A DNA stretch of 64,000 nt from Pseudoalteromonas luteoviolacea S2607 (lineage in GTDB: Bacteria; Pseudomonadota; Gammaproteobacteria; Enterobacterales; Alteromonadaceae), in the NCBI RefSeq assembly GCF_001625575.1, contig NZ_AUXV01000017.1:1-64000 (forward strand). The letters are read 5' to 3'. Shown piece by piece: positions 49,759 through 58,458 of the stretch (its first letter is position 1; every line of letters begins with the position of its first letter). The position numbers and the translations under genes were made by a program. The notes under the pieces are model-generated. The model had not been told where the DNA came from, ran no database searches, and saw nothing but the letters and a program-made list of their open reading frames with translations.

Positions 49759-51381
49759 ATGAGACAAAAAAATAAGCTCTACCTTGCTATCGGTTTAGCA
49801 ATGACGACAGCCTTTCTCGCGGGATGTGGGGGTTCTTCAGGAGGCGGATCGAATAATAATAACCCGATTGTCCCGCCTGACCCACAAACCACACCGCCAA
49901 CTTGGCAAGCTGGTCAATTTCGCCCTTCCAGTGAATTCGCAAATTTGTGTGCCACACCTCGTTCGGGCATTGACCCATTTGAGAACACCCCTTATCCAGA
50001 TGCAGCTGGCACAGCGATGCATGAAAAAATGTGGTTGCGCTCTTTCAGTAACGAGACCTACCTTTGGTATGACGAAATTATTGACAATGACCCTAATCAG
50101 TTCTCAACTGTCGCGGCATATTTCGCACAATTAAAAACACCTTTGACCACGGCTAGTGGCAGGGACAAAGACGAGTTTCACTTTAGCGAAAGCTACGAAG
50201 ATTTTAAGAAAGAATCTCAAGACGGTGTATCTGCCAGCTTTGGTATTAACTGGACGATTCCGCAAACTCGTATGGCCTATGTCGCCTATGTCACAGCAAA
50301 TTCTCCAGCTGCCGAAGCGGGCGTTGAGCGTGGAGACAGGTTACTCAAAGTCGGAGATCTAGATTTTGCGACATTCAACAACCAAGATCCAGCCCAATTC
50401 AATCAAATTATTAGCGCATTTTCTCCCGCTAAAGACCAAACGGTTGCGCTCACATTACTCGGGCAAAACGGTGAAGAAAAACAGCTTTCTTTAACTGCCT
50501 TGGACCTCGAATTAGAGCCTGTGCGCAAAACCCAAGTTTTTGAATTTGAAGGTAAGCAAATAGGTTATATGCAATTTAACCAATTTATTGCCAGTGCACA
50601 GCCTGAGCTCATCAGCGGTTTTAATCAGTTTAATAACCTCGATGAGTTGGTGCTAGACATGCGTTATAACGGCGGAGGCCTGGTGTTTCAAGCTTCACAA
50701 GTCGCCTATATGATTGCTGGAGATCAACATAATAACCGCAATTTTTCAGTAAAAACCCATAACGATAAGCTCAGTGCCCAAAACGAACCGCTGGGTTTTG
50801 TCGACCAATCTATCAACTGGAGTACACTGACCTATAACGACGACAAATTACCCGCAGCCAATATGAAACGTGTGTACTTGCTTACGACCAGCGGTACAGC
50901 TTCAGCCAGTGAAAGTGTTATTAACGCACTACGTGGTATTGATGTCGAAGTGATATTAATTGGTGGTAATACCCGCGGTAAACCATATGGCTTTGTACCA
51001 CAACAAAACTGTGGGACTGTGTACTATACTATCCAGAATAAGTCAGCCAACAATAAAGGCTTTGGTGATTACGAAGACGGTTTTATTATTACGCCTAGTG
51101 AACAGTTAGTAGGCGAAATAGGCCTTGACGCAAGAATACCTGGGTGCAAAATATCAGATGACTTTAGCAAAGCACTGGGTGACCAATCCGAAGGGTTATT
51201 GGCTGGCGCGTTGCATCATATTTCTACAGGCAATTGCCCAGTAACTGTGGCACGTGCGTCGCGCACTGCTGATACTCAAAATACTGTAGAGCAAAATATA
51301 AGTAACGATTTTGCGTTGCCTTATCACCCATTGAGACAGGGCGCCATCTATACACCAGTGAAAGAGTCTTCCAATGACTAG
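49759..51381 (+). CDS. S41 family protease lipoprotein with PDZ domain
   Basis: This 540-residue protein starts with a signal peptide and lipobox LAGC (residues 20-23), then a Gly/Ser/Asn-rich linker. A PDZ domain lies at about residues 165-255 (YVTANSPAAEAGVERGDRLLKVGD), followed by an S41 (C-terminal processing peptidase) domain with LDMRYNGGGLV and the nucleophile block TSGTASASESVINALRG. It probably acts on envelope proteins. The next gene overlaps its end by eight bases. Confidence 0.92.
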   Translation: MRQKNKLYLAIGLAMTTAFLAGCGGSSGGGSNNNNPIVPPDPQTTPPTWQAGQFRPSSEFANLCATPRSGIDPFENTPYPDAAGTAMHEKMWLRSFSNETYLWYDEIIDNDPNQFSTVAAYFAQLKTPLTTASGRDKDEFHFSESYEDFKKESQDGVSASFGINWTIPQTRMAYVAYVTANSPAAEAGVERGDRLLKVGDLDFATFNNQDPAQFNQIISAFSPAKDQTVALTLLGQNGEEKQLSLTALDLELEPVRKTQVFEFEGKQIGYMQFNQFIASAQPELISGFNQFNNLDELVLDMRYNGGGLVFQASQVAYMIAGDQHNNRNFSVKTHNDKLSAQNEPLGFVDQSINWSTLTYNDDKLPAANMKRVYLLTTSGTASASESVINALRGIDVEVILIGGNTRGKPYGFVPQQNCGTVYYTIQNKSANNKGFGDYEDGFIITPSEQLVGEIGLDARIPGCKISDDFSKALGDQSEGLLAGALHHISTGNCPVTVARASRTADTQNTVEQNISNDFALPYHPLRQGAIYTPVKESSND

Positions 51382-51763
51382 ATCATGGCTTACTACTTTG
51401 GCAATAGCACTCTCTGTGAGTGCTTGTCATAGTAACGACAAAGTTCAGCCTGCTCCGGCCTTACTGAGCGAAACGTCGCCTTCGGTAATTGCAGAGTTAC
51501 AGCAAGCGATTGTTACCTTAAAAGGCGGCAAGCCGCCAACACTTGCTCACAGTGTACTTACCCATACACCCCAGCTAATAATCACAGCCGGGCAATCTAA
51601 ATTGCAAGATAACCCAGCTATGATGACTGCTGAGCTTTCGCAATTGCCCATTAGTGCATTTGAGCTGCAAATAAGGGATGACTTATGTGTACTCTATTTT
51701 TCGCGAGCAGACAAATTTGTGCCGTTACAACATGCTAAATGTATCCGCTATAAGCCTGACTAA
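51374..51763 (+). CDS. Small lipoprotein of unknown function
   Basis: This 129-residue protein has a signal peptide with lipobox SVSAC (about residues 14-18). The mature part is short and carries two further cysteines (DDLCVLYF and AKCIRY) that may form a disulfide. No family is recognised. It overlaps the S41 protease gene by eight bases and is probably coexpressed, so a partner role is possible. Confidence 0.7.
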   Translation: MTRSWLTTLAIALSVSACHSNDKVQPAPALLSETSPSVIAELQQAIVTLKGGKPPTLAHSVLTHTPQLIITAGQSKLQDNPAMMTAELSQLPISAFELQIRDDLCVLYFSRADKFVPLQHAKCIRYKPD

Positions 51764-51874
51764 CCCTGCTATATTTGCCACAGTTAGTGGCAAATAAGCT
51801 TTTGTTAATGTTAGTAAACTTGCATCCTCTTTTGGGATAAGCCAAACTACGTTGGCTTAGCCGAGGAGTTGTAC

Positions 51875-52561
51875 ATGCACATCACTGAACAGTCACCTTT
51901 TACACCCATATTGCCTTACTCATTTCACTCTAGAGCATTTGATGCAAGCCAATATCAGGATGACGATTACATATATTTTCATCAACCATTGCCCAACAAG
52001 CTGCAACGCGCAGTAGCGAAACGCAAAGCTGAATACTTAGCAGGTAGAGTATGTGCTGCAAAAGCAATGATTCCTCTTGGCATCACCCATTTTGAAGTTC
52101 ACAGTGGTGAAGATCGCGCGCCCATTTGGCCTGCAAAAATCCGTGGTGCCATTACTCACAGCAAAGGAATTGCAATGGCTATGGTTACCGATGCCGAAAA
52201 TGTTTTGGGCATTGGCATTGATATAGAGCACTACATGGCTGACAAACAAGAGTTGGAGCTACAAAGTCAAATTCTGAGAGAAGATGAAAGCGAAGCGTTT
52301 GCACAGCTTGGTCAGCTACATGACAAGCCGCTCACACTGGTTTTTTCTGCCAAAGAAAGCATTTACAAAGCCCTCTACGGCCAAGTACAAAGGTTTTTTG
52401 GATTCGATGCTGCACGCCTAATAGACTGTAGTGAAAACTCGTTACGTTTTGCACTCACATCGGCACTTCATGAAACGCTACCACAAGGCTTCGAAATCAC
52501 AGTGTTTTATCAGTACGCACACAATATGGTATTAACCGAGTGTGTGCATTTGCGACAATAA
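51875..52561 (+). CDS. 4'-phosphopantetheinyl transferase (EntD-like)
   Basis: This 228-residue enzyme moves phosphopantetheine from CoA to a carrier-domain serine. Motifs in order are AKRKAEYLAGRVCAAKAM, GAITHSKGIAMA, LGIGIDIEHYM (metal-binding Asp and Glu) and VFSAKESIYKALYG. It looks like the EntD/Sfp group. I use the ATG at 51875, with GAGGAG six bases upstream; a TTG at 51869 is also open. Its nearness to the catechol genes suggests that it primes the carrier domain of EntB. Confidence 0.92.
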   Translation: MHITEQSPFTPILPYSFHSRAFDASQYQDDDYIYFHQPLPNKLQRAVAKRKAEYLAGRVCAAKAMIPLGITHFEVHSGEDRAPIWPAKIRGAITHSKGIAMAMVTDAENVLGIGIDIEHYMADKQELELQSQILREDESEAFAQLGQLHDKPLTLVFSAKESIYKALYGQVQRFFGFDAARLIDCSENSLRFALTSALHETLPQGFEITVFYQYAHNMVLTECVHLRQ

Positions 52562-52570
52562 CAATTCGGC

Positions 52571-52601
52571 ATAAAAAACGGTGCTATGGCACCGTTTTTT
52601 T
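52571..52601. terminator. Bidirectional terminator between the transferase and receptor genes
   Basis: CGGTGC and GCACCG pair around a TATG loop, flanked by six A and seven T residues. It ends both the phosphopantetheinyl transferase gene (plus) and the receptor gene (minus). Confidence 0.9.
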
Positions 52602-52614
52602 GATGGTTAAATGA

Positions 52615-54984
52615 TTAGAAGCTGTATTCTAACTGTAATGCCACTTGTCTCTGTTGGCCCAGCTCAACATAATTCCAACGGCGACTACCTTGTGAATTGA
52701 TATATTCACGATCAAGTAAGTTATCAACCGTTAAGAAGACACCCCAATCAGCCGGCTTATAACCAACGCGCGCATTTACAATTGTACGACCTGGAATTTC
52801 TGGGTCGTCCAATACGCGGTCGCCATTTTCATCAACAGTCTGATAAACTGGCGCTGCAAACTGTTTCGCACCGTCTTGATAGTTCACATTGATATTTGCC
52901 AACCAACCAGTGCCTGAGTCATAGTCAACGCCTAGGTTTGCAGTCCAGTTTGGACTCTTTGGAAATGCACGGCCAACAAAATCATCACCCGTTACAACTT
53001 CTGAGCGATTAAATTCAAAATCCGTGATTTCAGTTTTGGCATACCCTAGCCCAGCAAATACCTTCGTTGTATCTGACCAAGCATAATCGAGACTGGTTTC
53101 GAAGCCTTTTACCTCAGACTTACCCGCATTAACCACTTCTAGGTCAAATAGGTTACCAGACAGCTGCACACGCACTTGCTGATCACGCCAATCAATATAG
53201 AACGCATTGGCATTAAGTACCAAAGTTTCATCAAGCCATGTGCTGCGCAGGCTTAGCTCATAGTTATGTGTATATTCAGGATCATAAGTGTAAATCTCAT
53301 TTTTAGTGGTATTTACACCTAAGCCACCTGAGCGGTAACCTTTTTGATAGCTCAAGCTCACTGACATATCTTCGTCGATGTGCAAAGTCGAACCAATTTT
53401 AGGTAAGAAGGTCGTAAATGACTCTTCAGCGCGAGGCTGAACACCAGATGCACGCTGTGCATTCGCTGCAATCAGCTGGTTAACACCCGTGATAAGTTCA
53501 ACCATCAAAGGATTTTGTGCAAAGCTTTTTGGATCCGGCAATGTTGTTTCAGGTGCTAAGGTTTGGCTTGCAACGGATGAGTTTGCACGTGTTTCTTTAT
53601 CCCAACGCGCGCCACCAAATACCGACCACTGGTCATTAATTTGATAGACAAAATCACCAAAGATCGCTTGGTTTTCAACTTCCTCAATTGGGTTTGTTGC
53701 GCCGTTCACCATCACAGGATCAGCACCTGCCGCGCGATAAATACCAATCACTTGATCAGCCATTACTTCTGCTGGTAACCCTAATTTTGTAAATTGGGCA
53801 ATCAGCTGATCTCGCACACCAGTCTCAGCGAAACCATAACTAATTTGAGATGCGGTCGTCATGTTACGGTCATCATTTGCAACAAACGCCCCAAATATAC
53901 CACTCAGCTTATCACCTGAATAAGTGAACTTAAGCTCATGACCACGACGTTTGTCATCATTTTTTTGTTGCCATACATCCGACTTAACAATACCAAAATC
54001 GCTGTCATTTAAACGCGTGTAATCGCTGTCACTGTAAGAGCCTGTATACGAAACCTGCCACTGAGCTGACAAATCATAATCTACGTTTAGTACCCAACGC
54101 TCAGAATCATTTTCCGTGTATGCATCGGTATTAATGAACAGATATCTTTTATCAAATAAATCGTTTACTGGGTATTTGGCATCTGGCGAAGTATTTGACT
54201 GAAATAACGTGCCATTCTCACTGCTGAAATTTGAATAACTTAAACGCGCCGTTAGCTCGGTCATTGCAGAAGGTGTGTACGCTAAATTAACACGCACAAA
54301 ATCACTTTCTTTGTCATCCATTGTTTTGTTCAGCACAGGGTTGTATATTTGGCCATCTTGCTGTTTATGCTCAGCCGCTACGCGAAATGCCAGCTCATCT
54401 TCGATTAAACTACCACCAAATGCCACAGCTGCTTGCTGTTCGCCATTTTGTCCGTAGATTACGCGCGCTTTACCAGAAGGAGTATGCTCTGCTTCACGTG
54501 TTTTAACGACCACGGCACCCGCCAGTGCACTGCGCCCTTGCAGTGTAGATTGAGGACCACGTAATACTTCAACTTGCTGTAAATCCCATGTTGAAAACGC
54601 ACCGGCTGCCGTCATGTCTTCAGACAATGCTGCACCATCAACGTAAATACGCGCTAGACCACCGTTGCCACCACCGGTAATCGTGTATGAATCGATACCA
54701 CGAATACGATAACCAGTGCTCGGATCACCAGATACGTTCGGGGTACGCATCGTAATGTCATAGAAGTCTTGAATATTTTCTTTTTCCATAGCTGCTGACG
54801 TGATAACAGCCACACTGGTGGGCGTTTCTTGCAAGCTTCTATCGATTTTCTGCCCGGTAACAACTATTTTTTCCAACTCTTGCTGCTCATCACTTAGCGC
54901 AGCGCCACTGTGTGCGCTCAGTGCCAAAGCAACACCGCAATAAAGTGGAGAAAAACGACCTAGTCGACCCAATGATGCAGACAC
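52615..54984 (-). CDS. TonB-dependent outer-membrane receptor
   Basis: This 789-residue receptor has a signal peptide, a TonB box-like IVVTG (residues 40-44), a plug domain (about 50-165, with GIDSYTITGGGNGGLARIYVDG and VEVLRGPQSTLQGRSALAG) and a 22-strand type barrel ending in LQLEYSF. The GTG start has GGAGG six bases upstream. A perfect Fur-type palindrome lies about 20 bases further upstream. Next to siderophore genes it is a likely importer of an iron chelate, but the ligand is not shown by the sequence. Confidence 0.92.
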   Translation of the reverse strand: MSASLGRLGRFSPLYCGVALALSAHSGAALSDEQQELEKIVVTGQKIDRSLQETPTSVAVITSAAMEKENIQDFYDITMRTPNVSGDPSTGYRIRGIDSYTITGGGNGGLARIYVDGAALSEDMTAAGAFSTWDLQQVEVLRGPQSTLQGRSALAGAVVVKTREAEHTPSGKARVIYGQNGEQQAAVAFGGSLIEDELAFRVAAEHKQQDGQIYNPVLNKTMDDKESDFVRVNLAYTPSAMTELTARLSYSNFSSENGTLFQSNTSPDAKYPVNDLFDKRYLFINTDAYTENDSERWVLNVDYDLSAQWQVSYTGSYSDSDYTRLNDSDFGIVKSDVWQQKNDDKRRGHELKFTYSGDKLSGIFGAFVANDDRNMTTASQISYGFAETGVRDQLIAQFTKLGLPAEVMADQVIGIYRAAGADPVMVNGATNPIEEVENQAIFGDFVYQINDQWSVFGGARWDKETRANSSVASQTLAPETTLPDPKSFAQNPLMVELITGVNQLIAANAQRASGVQPRAEESFTTFLPKIGSTLHIDEDMSVSLSYQKGYRSGGLGVNTTKNEIYTYDPEYTHNYELSLRSTWLDETLVLNANAFYIDWRDQQVRVQLSGNLFDLEVVNAGKSEVKGFETSLDYAWSDTTKVFAGLGYAKTEITDFEFNRSEVVTGDDFVGRAFPKSPNWTANLGVDYDSGTGWLANINVNYQDGAKQFAAPVYQTVDENGDRVLDDPEIPGRTIVNARVGYKPADWGVFLTVDNLLDREYINSQGSRRWNYVELGQQRQVALQLEYSF

Positions 54985-55006
54985 AGCATCCTCCTTAAAT
55001 TAATAA

Positions 55007-55029
55007 ACAATGATAATCATTATCATTGT
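55007..55029 (-). promoter_or_regulatory. Perfect Fur box upstream of the receptor gene
   Basis: ACAATGATAAT and ATTATCATTGT are exact inverted copies around a single C, a 23-bp palindrome containing the Fur core GATAAT-N-ATTATC. It lies 23 bases before the receptor start. Fur with ferrous iron would repress the receptor gene when iron is plentiful. Confidence 0.9.
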
Positions 55030-55151
55030 ACATATTAATTGCATAATTAAGAAAGCGTTTATTTTCTTTTTATTTGTTTTCTATTTAAAAAGTCGAAATT
55101 TCAGTAATAAAAATTACATAAATGTGGGTTTTAGAGAAAAAGTAAGGAGTT

Positions 55152-55214
55152 ATGGATAAATACGACACTTTAAAAAAAGGAAATGATGTGACCGCCGTTG
55201 ACGATGCACACTGA
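55152..55214 (+). CDS. Possible 20-residue peptide ORF
   Basis: A short frame MDKYDTLKKGNDVTAVDDAH has AAGGAG two bases before its ATG and ends in TGA. It lies on the plus strand in the gap between two minus-strand genes. No promoter or homologue is known to me, so it may be chance. Confidence 0.2.
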   Translation: MDKYDTLKKGNDVTAVDDAH

Positions 55215-55261
55215 CAGCCTGCGCTTCAATATACATCGTCAAAGACTTTTCACTCTGCTCG

Positions 55262-56887
55262 TTACCCTACCATTTTACTAGCAAGGTGATTGGTACACTC
55301 TGTTAGGCAGCCATTTTCCATCCGCAGGAGCCTATCGGCGAGGTGGAAGTATTTATCATCATGGGTGATGACAAAGATCGTTTTGCCTTTTGCACTGAGT
55401 TCCGGTAGCAATTCTTTGTAGAATACATCCTTAAACACGGGATCTTGGTCGGCAGCCCATTCATCGAAAATGTAGAAAGGCCTATCTTCTAGATATGTCA
55501 CGACCAAGGCTAGGCGCTTGCGCTGCCCTTGAGATAACTTTTGAGTGGTAAACGCGCCATCTTTAATTGCCACTTTGTGGTGTAAATTCAGTTTTTTAAT
55601 CAACGCATTACCCTTTTCTTGCAAGACTTTGTCTTGGCAGTCAAGTAGTCTGTCAAATAGATGAAAATCACTGAATACAGCACTAAATAATTGGCGATAA
55701 CCGTCTAACTGCGCGGCACTAATGTGTTTCTCGTCAACATATAGATCCCCTTCATTCGCAGGGTATAAGCCACATAGCAGCTTAGCAAACGTCGTTTTTC
55801 CGCTGCCATTGCCCCCAACGAGATAAACTATCTCTCCTCGAATTAACGTCAAATCAATCGGGGTTAATGCAAACACTTCGTCACTTTGCTCGTGATAATA
55901 TCCATGACTAAGTGCTTTTAGTTCAATTTTGTCGAAAGCTGTCAATTGAGTTTGAGGCGTTTGCGCAATTAAATGCATTTTTGACGTCATTTCGCTAATG
56001 GTGTTGGCCGAAGCTTTAGCCGCTGCAGCTTTTGGTATCGCGGCTAACATCACCTCAAGCGGCGTCAGCATGTAGAGGAACAACAGGGCAAAACCAGACA
56101 TGACCTTGGTCGCTTCATTCCCTTGCCCAGATAAGAAGTACAGTGCCCCTCCTATGAATGCAAAGATACTGAACCCACCCCAAGATGCTGCATAATGATA
56201 AATAGTTGCACCTTGCACGCGACGTGTGCGCAGTAACTTTATGGTGTCTCCAATCACCTGATCAACAAAAATACGACGCTTCGATTTATGCAACTTCAGT
56301 TCTTTAGCACCATCATAAATTGAGTCAAATTGGCTATACAACGTGTCTTGAACACGTGCCGCTTCAGTCACTTTTTTAAATGCCGTCGCATTGGCAAGGC
56401 TATATCCGATAGAGCCCACAACCAGAGTTAGCACGGCAAATATAAACACGCGCCAATCTAACCAAGCCATGTACGCAAAGCTGCCCAGTACTATCATGGC
56501 ATTAGTTAAAATCCCAGGTAAACGCTGGAAAAACTCTGACACACGTAGGCTGTGCTCCGTTAAACACGATTTAATTTTACCAGCACCTTGCGCCTCCACA
56601 TCATTGAACTCAGCATTGACGACATGTTCAGCAACTTGATTTCTTACCGTTGCCTGACTTTGCTCCGTCAGTTGCTCTGCAAATATTTTTGAGCATAACT
56701 GCAGGATAACACCTGAAATTGCCAAAATGGCAAAGTAGATAAACTGCTCAGAGCGCGCTTCCGCGGAGCTATTGATAATTTCATTGATCAGCGCAACTAG
56801 CGCAACACTGGCAAGGCCAAACAAAGTACTGGTGACGGCCGTTGCAACAAAACGCCACCAAGTGGCACGGATTAGATTAGCAAGCAC
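55262..56887 (-). CDS. ABC exporter of the PvdE/SyrD/YojI type
   Basis: This 541-residue protein fuses six membrane helices (about residues 1-300) to an ATPase. Walker A is GGNGSGKTT, the signature is LSQGQRKRLAL, and Walker B is FYIFDEWAADQDP, a form typical of the cyclic peptide or siderophore export family. I use the GTG at 56887 (MLANLIRATWWRFV), with GAGAAG five bases before it; an ATG at 56986 would add 33 residues. It probably exports the siderophore or its precursor. Confidence 0.85.
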   Translation of the reverse strand: MLANLIRATWWRFVATAVTSTLFGLASVALVALINEIINSSAEARSEQFIYFAILAISGVILQLCSKIFAEQLTEQSQATVRNQVAEHVVNAEFNDVEAQGAGKIKSCLTEHSLRVSEFFQRLPGILTNAMIVLGSFAYMAWLDWRVFIFAVLTLVVGSIGYSLANATAFKKVTEAARVQDTLYSQFDSIYDGAKELKLHKSKRRIFVDQVIGDTIKLLRTRRVQGATIYHYAASWGGFSIFAFIGGALYFLSGQGNEATKVMSGFALLFLYMLTPLEVMLAAIPKAAAAKASANTISEMTSKMHLIAQTPQTQLTAFDKIELKALSHGYYHEQSDEVFALTPIDLTLIRGEIVYLVGGNGSGKTTFAKLLCGLYPANEGDLYVDEKHISAAQLDGYRQLFSAVFSDFHLFDRLLDCQDKVLQEKGNALIKKLNLHHKVAIKDGAFTTQKLSQGQRKRLALVVTYLEDRPFYIFDEWAADQDPVFKDVFYKELLPELSAKGKTIFVITHDDKYFHLADRLLRMENGCLTECTNHLASKMVG

Positions 56888-57247
56888 GTTACTTCTCTTT
56901 TGATTATTTAAGACTAGGACTAGATACAGGACGAGAGCTGTGCAAAAAAATTCATAATCCCCAGCGCATTTATGAAAAGAGTGCAAACAACTCGCGCAAT
57001 TGATCCATTGTCATGTCTGAGAGTAGCAATTGCTGTGTCTAAGCCCCTATTTACTGACTCTTTCTGATTAGCTGTGTTTTTTCACAACGCGTGCGTCGAG
57101 ACCCCATCGCCGCTGTCCGTAAAATAGTCAGAACAGAACAATCTTACACAGCACTAAATCTTTTTGTGATTGACACGTCTTGAACACACATTGAGGGCTG
57201 ACCGCATTTATTGCAGCAGTCGAATGACAACGCAAAAAGGTTACATT
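56888..57247. other. Divergent control region between the exporter and entC
   Basis: This 360-base region should drive both the exporter (minus) and entCEB-condensation-entA (plus). I find no GATAAT-type Fur box in it. TTCATAA and TTATGAA form a 7-bp inverted repeat with a 12-base gap (56951-56957 and 56970-56976). A TTGACA at 57170 lacks a fitting -10 box. Confidence 0.4.
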
Positions 57248-58453
57248 ATGCATGCTGGCGAAATATCCAACTTAGCGCAAGCTCAGTCTTTGGGCGAATT
57301 CCTATTAGATCAAGATTGTCTTTTTGTATCAGGCAATAACTGCTTACTTGGTCATGGTATCAAGCACCGCTTTAGTATTCCCATTGCTAATACCGAGTAT
57401 TTAGTTGAGGAACTTCAGTCACAAATGCGTGCACACCAAGGTGACAGCGACAATGCCATCGCTTTTGGTGTTTTGCCTTTTTGCAAACACCAGAATGCCC
57501 AGTTCATTATTCCAAAAACTGTCGCGCACTGGGACAAGAGCGTGTTTAGTCAGTGGCTTAACGCCCAAGTTACTGAGGCGGACACTGACAGCAATTCGCT
57601 AAAGGCAATAAATTATCTGCAAGATAGAAGCCATTTTGAGCAAACAGTTAAGGATGCGAAATCCCTGTTTAACAGCGATTTACTCGAAAAGATCGTACTG
57701 AGTAAACAGGTCGATTTAGAGTTTTCAAAACCGCTCAACCGCAAGCATGTACTGAATCAACTATTGCAGCAAAGCCAATCTGGTTATCACTTTGCATTTC
57801 CTACCCAAAGTAATGCGGTGTTAATGGGGGTTAGTCCTGAGTTATTGTTAAGAAAGCAAGATCAAACAGTCATTAGTAACCCTTTGGCAGGCTCGATCCC
57901 GCGCGATCCATGCGAGAAAGTAGAGGCGCAACGTCGCGCAGTACTATTTAGTTCGAAAAAAGATCGTTACGAGCACGCCGTGGTGATCGAAGACATGCGC
58001 CAATTGCTTGAACCCGTGTGTGACAACCTCGCGATCCCCGCTGAGCCAGATCTGCTCAGTACCGCAACCATGTGGCATCTATCGACCGTGATCTCTGGGC
58101 ACTTAAAAGATCCTGAAACCCATATTCTAGGGCTGGCGAATCAGTTACACCCAACACCCGCATTGTGTGGTAAACCCACTAAACCGGCCTACCAACACAT
58201 TCTCGATTTAGAGGGTCATGATCGCGGGTTGTTTTCTGGGATCATTGGCTGGTGCGATCAGCATGGTAACGGAGAGTGGGTGGTTGTGATCCGCTGTGGT
58301 GAGTTAAAAGAACACGTTGCCCGCCTGTTTGCAGGAGCGGGGATTGTCGCCGCTTCTGATCCAAGCTCCGAATGGCTAGAAACTGAAGCCAAACTTAAAA
58401 CGATGCTGAATGCCTTATCGGTACAGCAAGCTTATTCCAGTTTTAACAAGTAA
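57248..58453 (+). CDS. entC: Isochorismate synthase
   Basis: This 401-residue enzyme turns chorismate into isochorismate, the first step to 2,3-dihydroxybenzoate. The C-terminal chorismate-binding core is clear: LLEKIVLSKQVDLE, LHPTPALCGKPT, HDRGLFSGIIGW, VIRCGEL and GIVAASDPSSEWLETEAK. I use the ATG at 57248, because AAAAAGG sits seven bases upstream; a TTG at 57170 would add 26 residues. The 3' half carries many GATC sites. entE begins five bases after its stop. Confidence 0.96.
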   Translation: MHAGEISNLAQAQSLGEFLLDQDCLFVSGNNCLLGHGIKHRFSIPIANTEYLVEELQSQMRAHQGDSDNAIAFGVLPFCKHQNAQFIIPKTVAHWDKSVFSQWLNAQVTEADTDSNSLKAINYLQDRSHFEQTVKDAKSLFNSDLLEKIVLSKQVDLEFSKPLNRKHVLNQLLQQSQSGYHFAFPTQSNAVLMGVSPELLLRKQDQTVISNPLAGSIPRDPCEKVEAQRRAVLFSSKKDRYEHAVVIEDMRQLLEPVCDNLAIPAEPDLLSTATMWHLSTVISGHLKDPETHILGLANQLHPTPALCGKPTKPAYQHILDLEGHDRGLFSGIIGWCDQHGNGEWVVVIRCGELKEHVARLFAGAGIVAASDPSSEWLETEAKLKTMLNALSVQQAYSSFNK

Positions 58454-58458
58454 AATAT

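Noticed and set aside
57170..57247. TTG start giving 26 extra residues on EntC
   Set aside because: No ribosome binding site precedes it, while the ATG at 57248 has a good one and fits EntC length.
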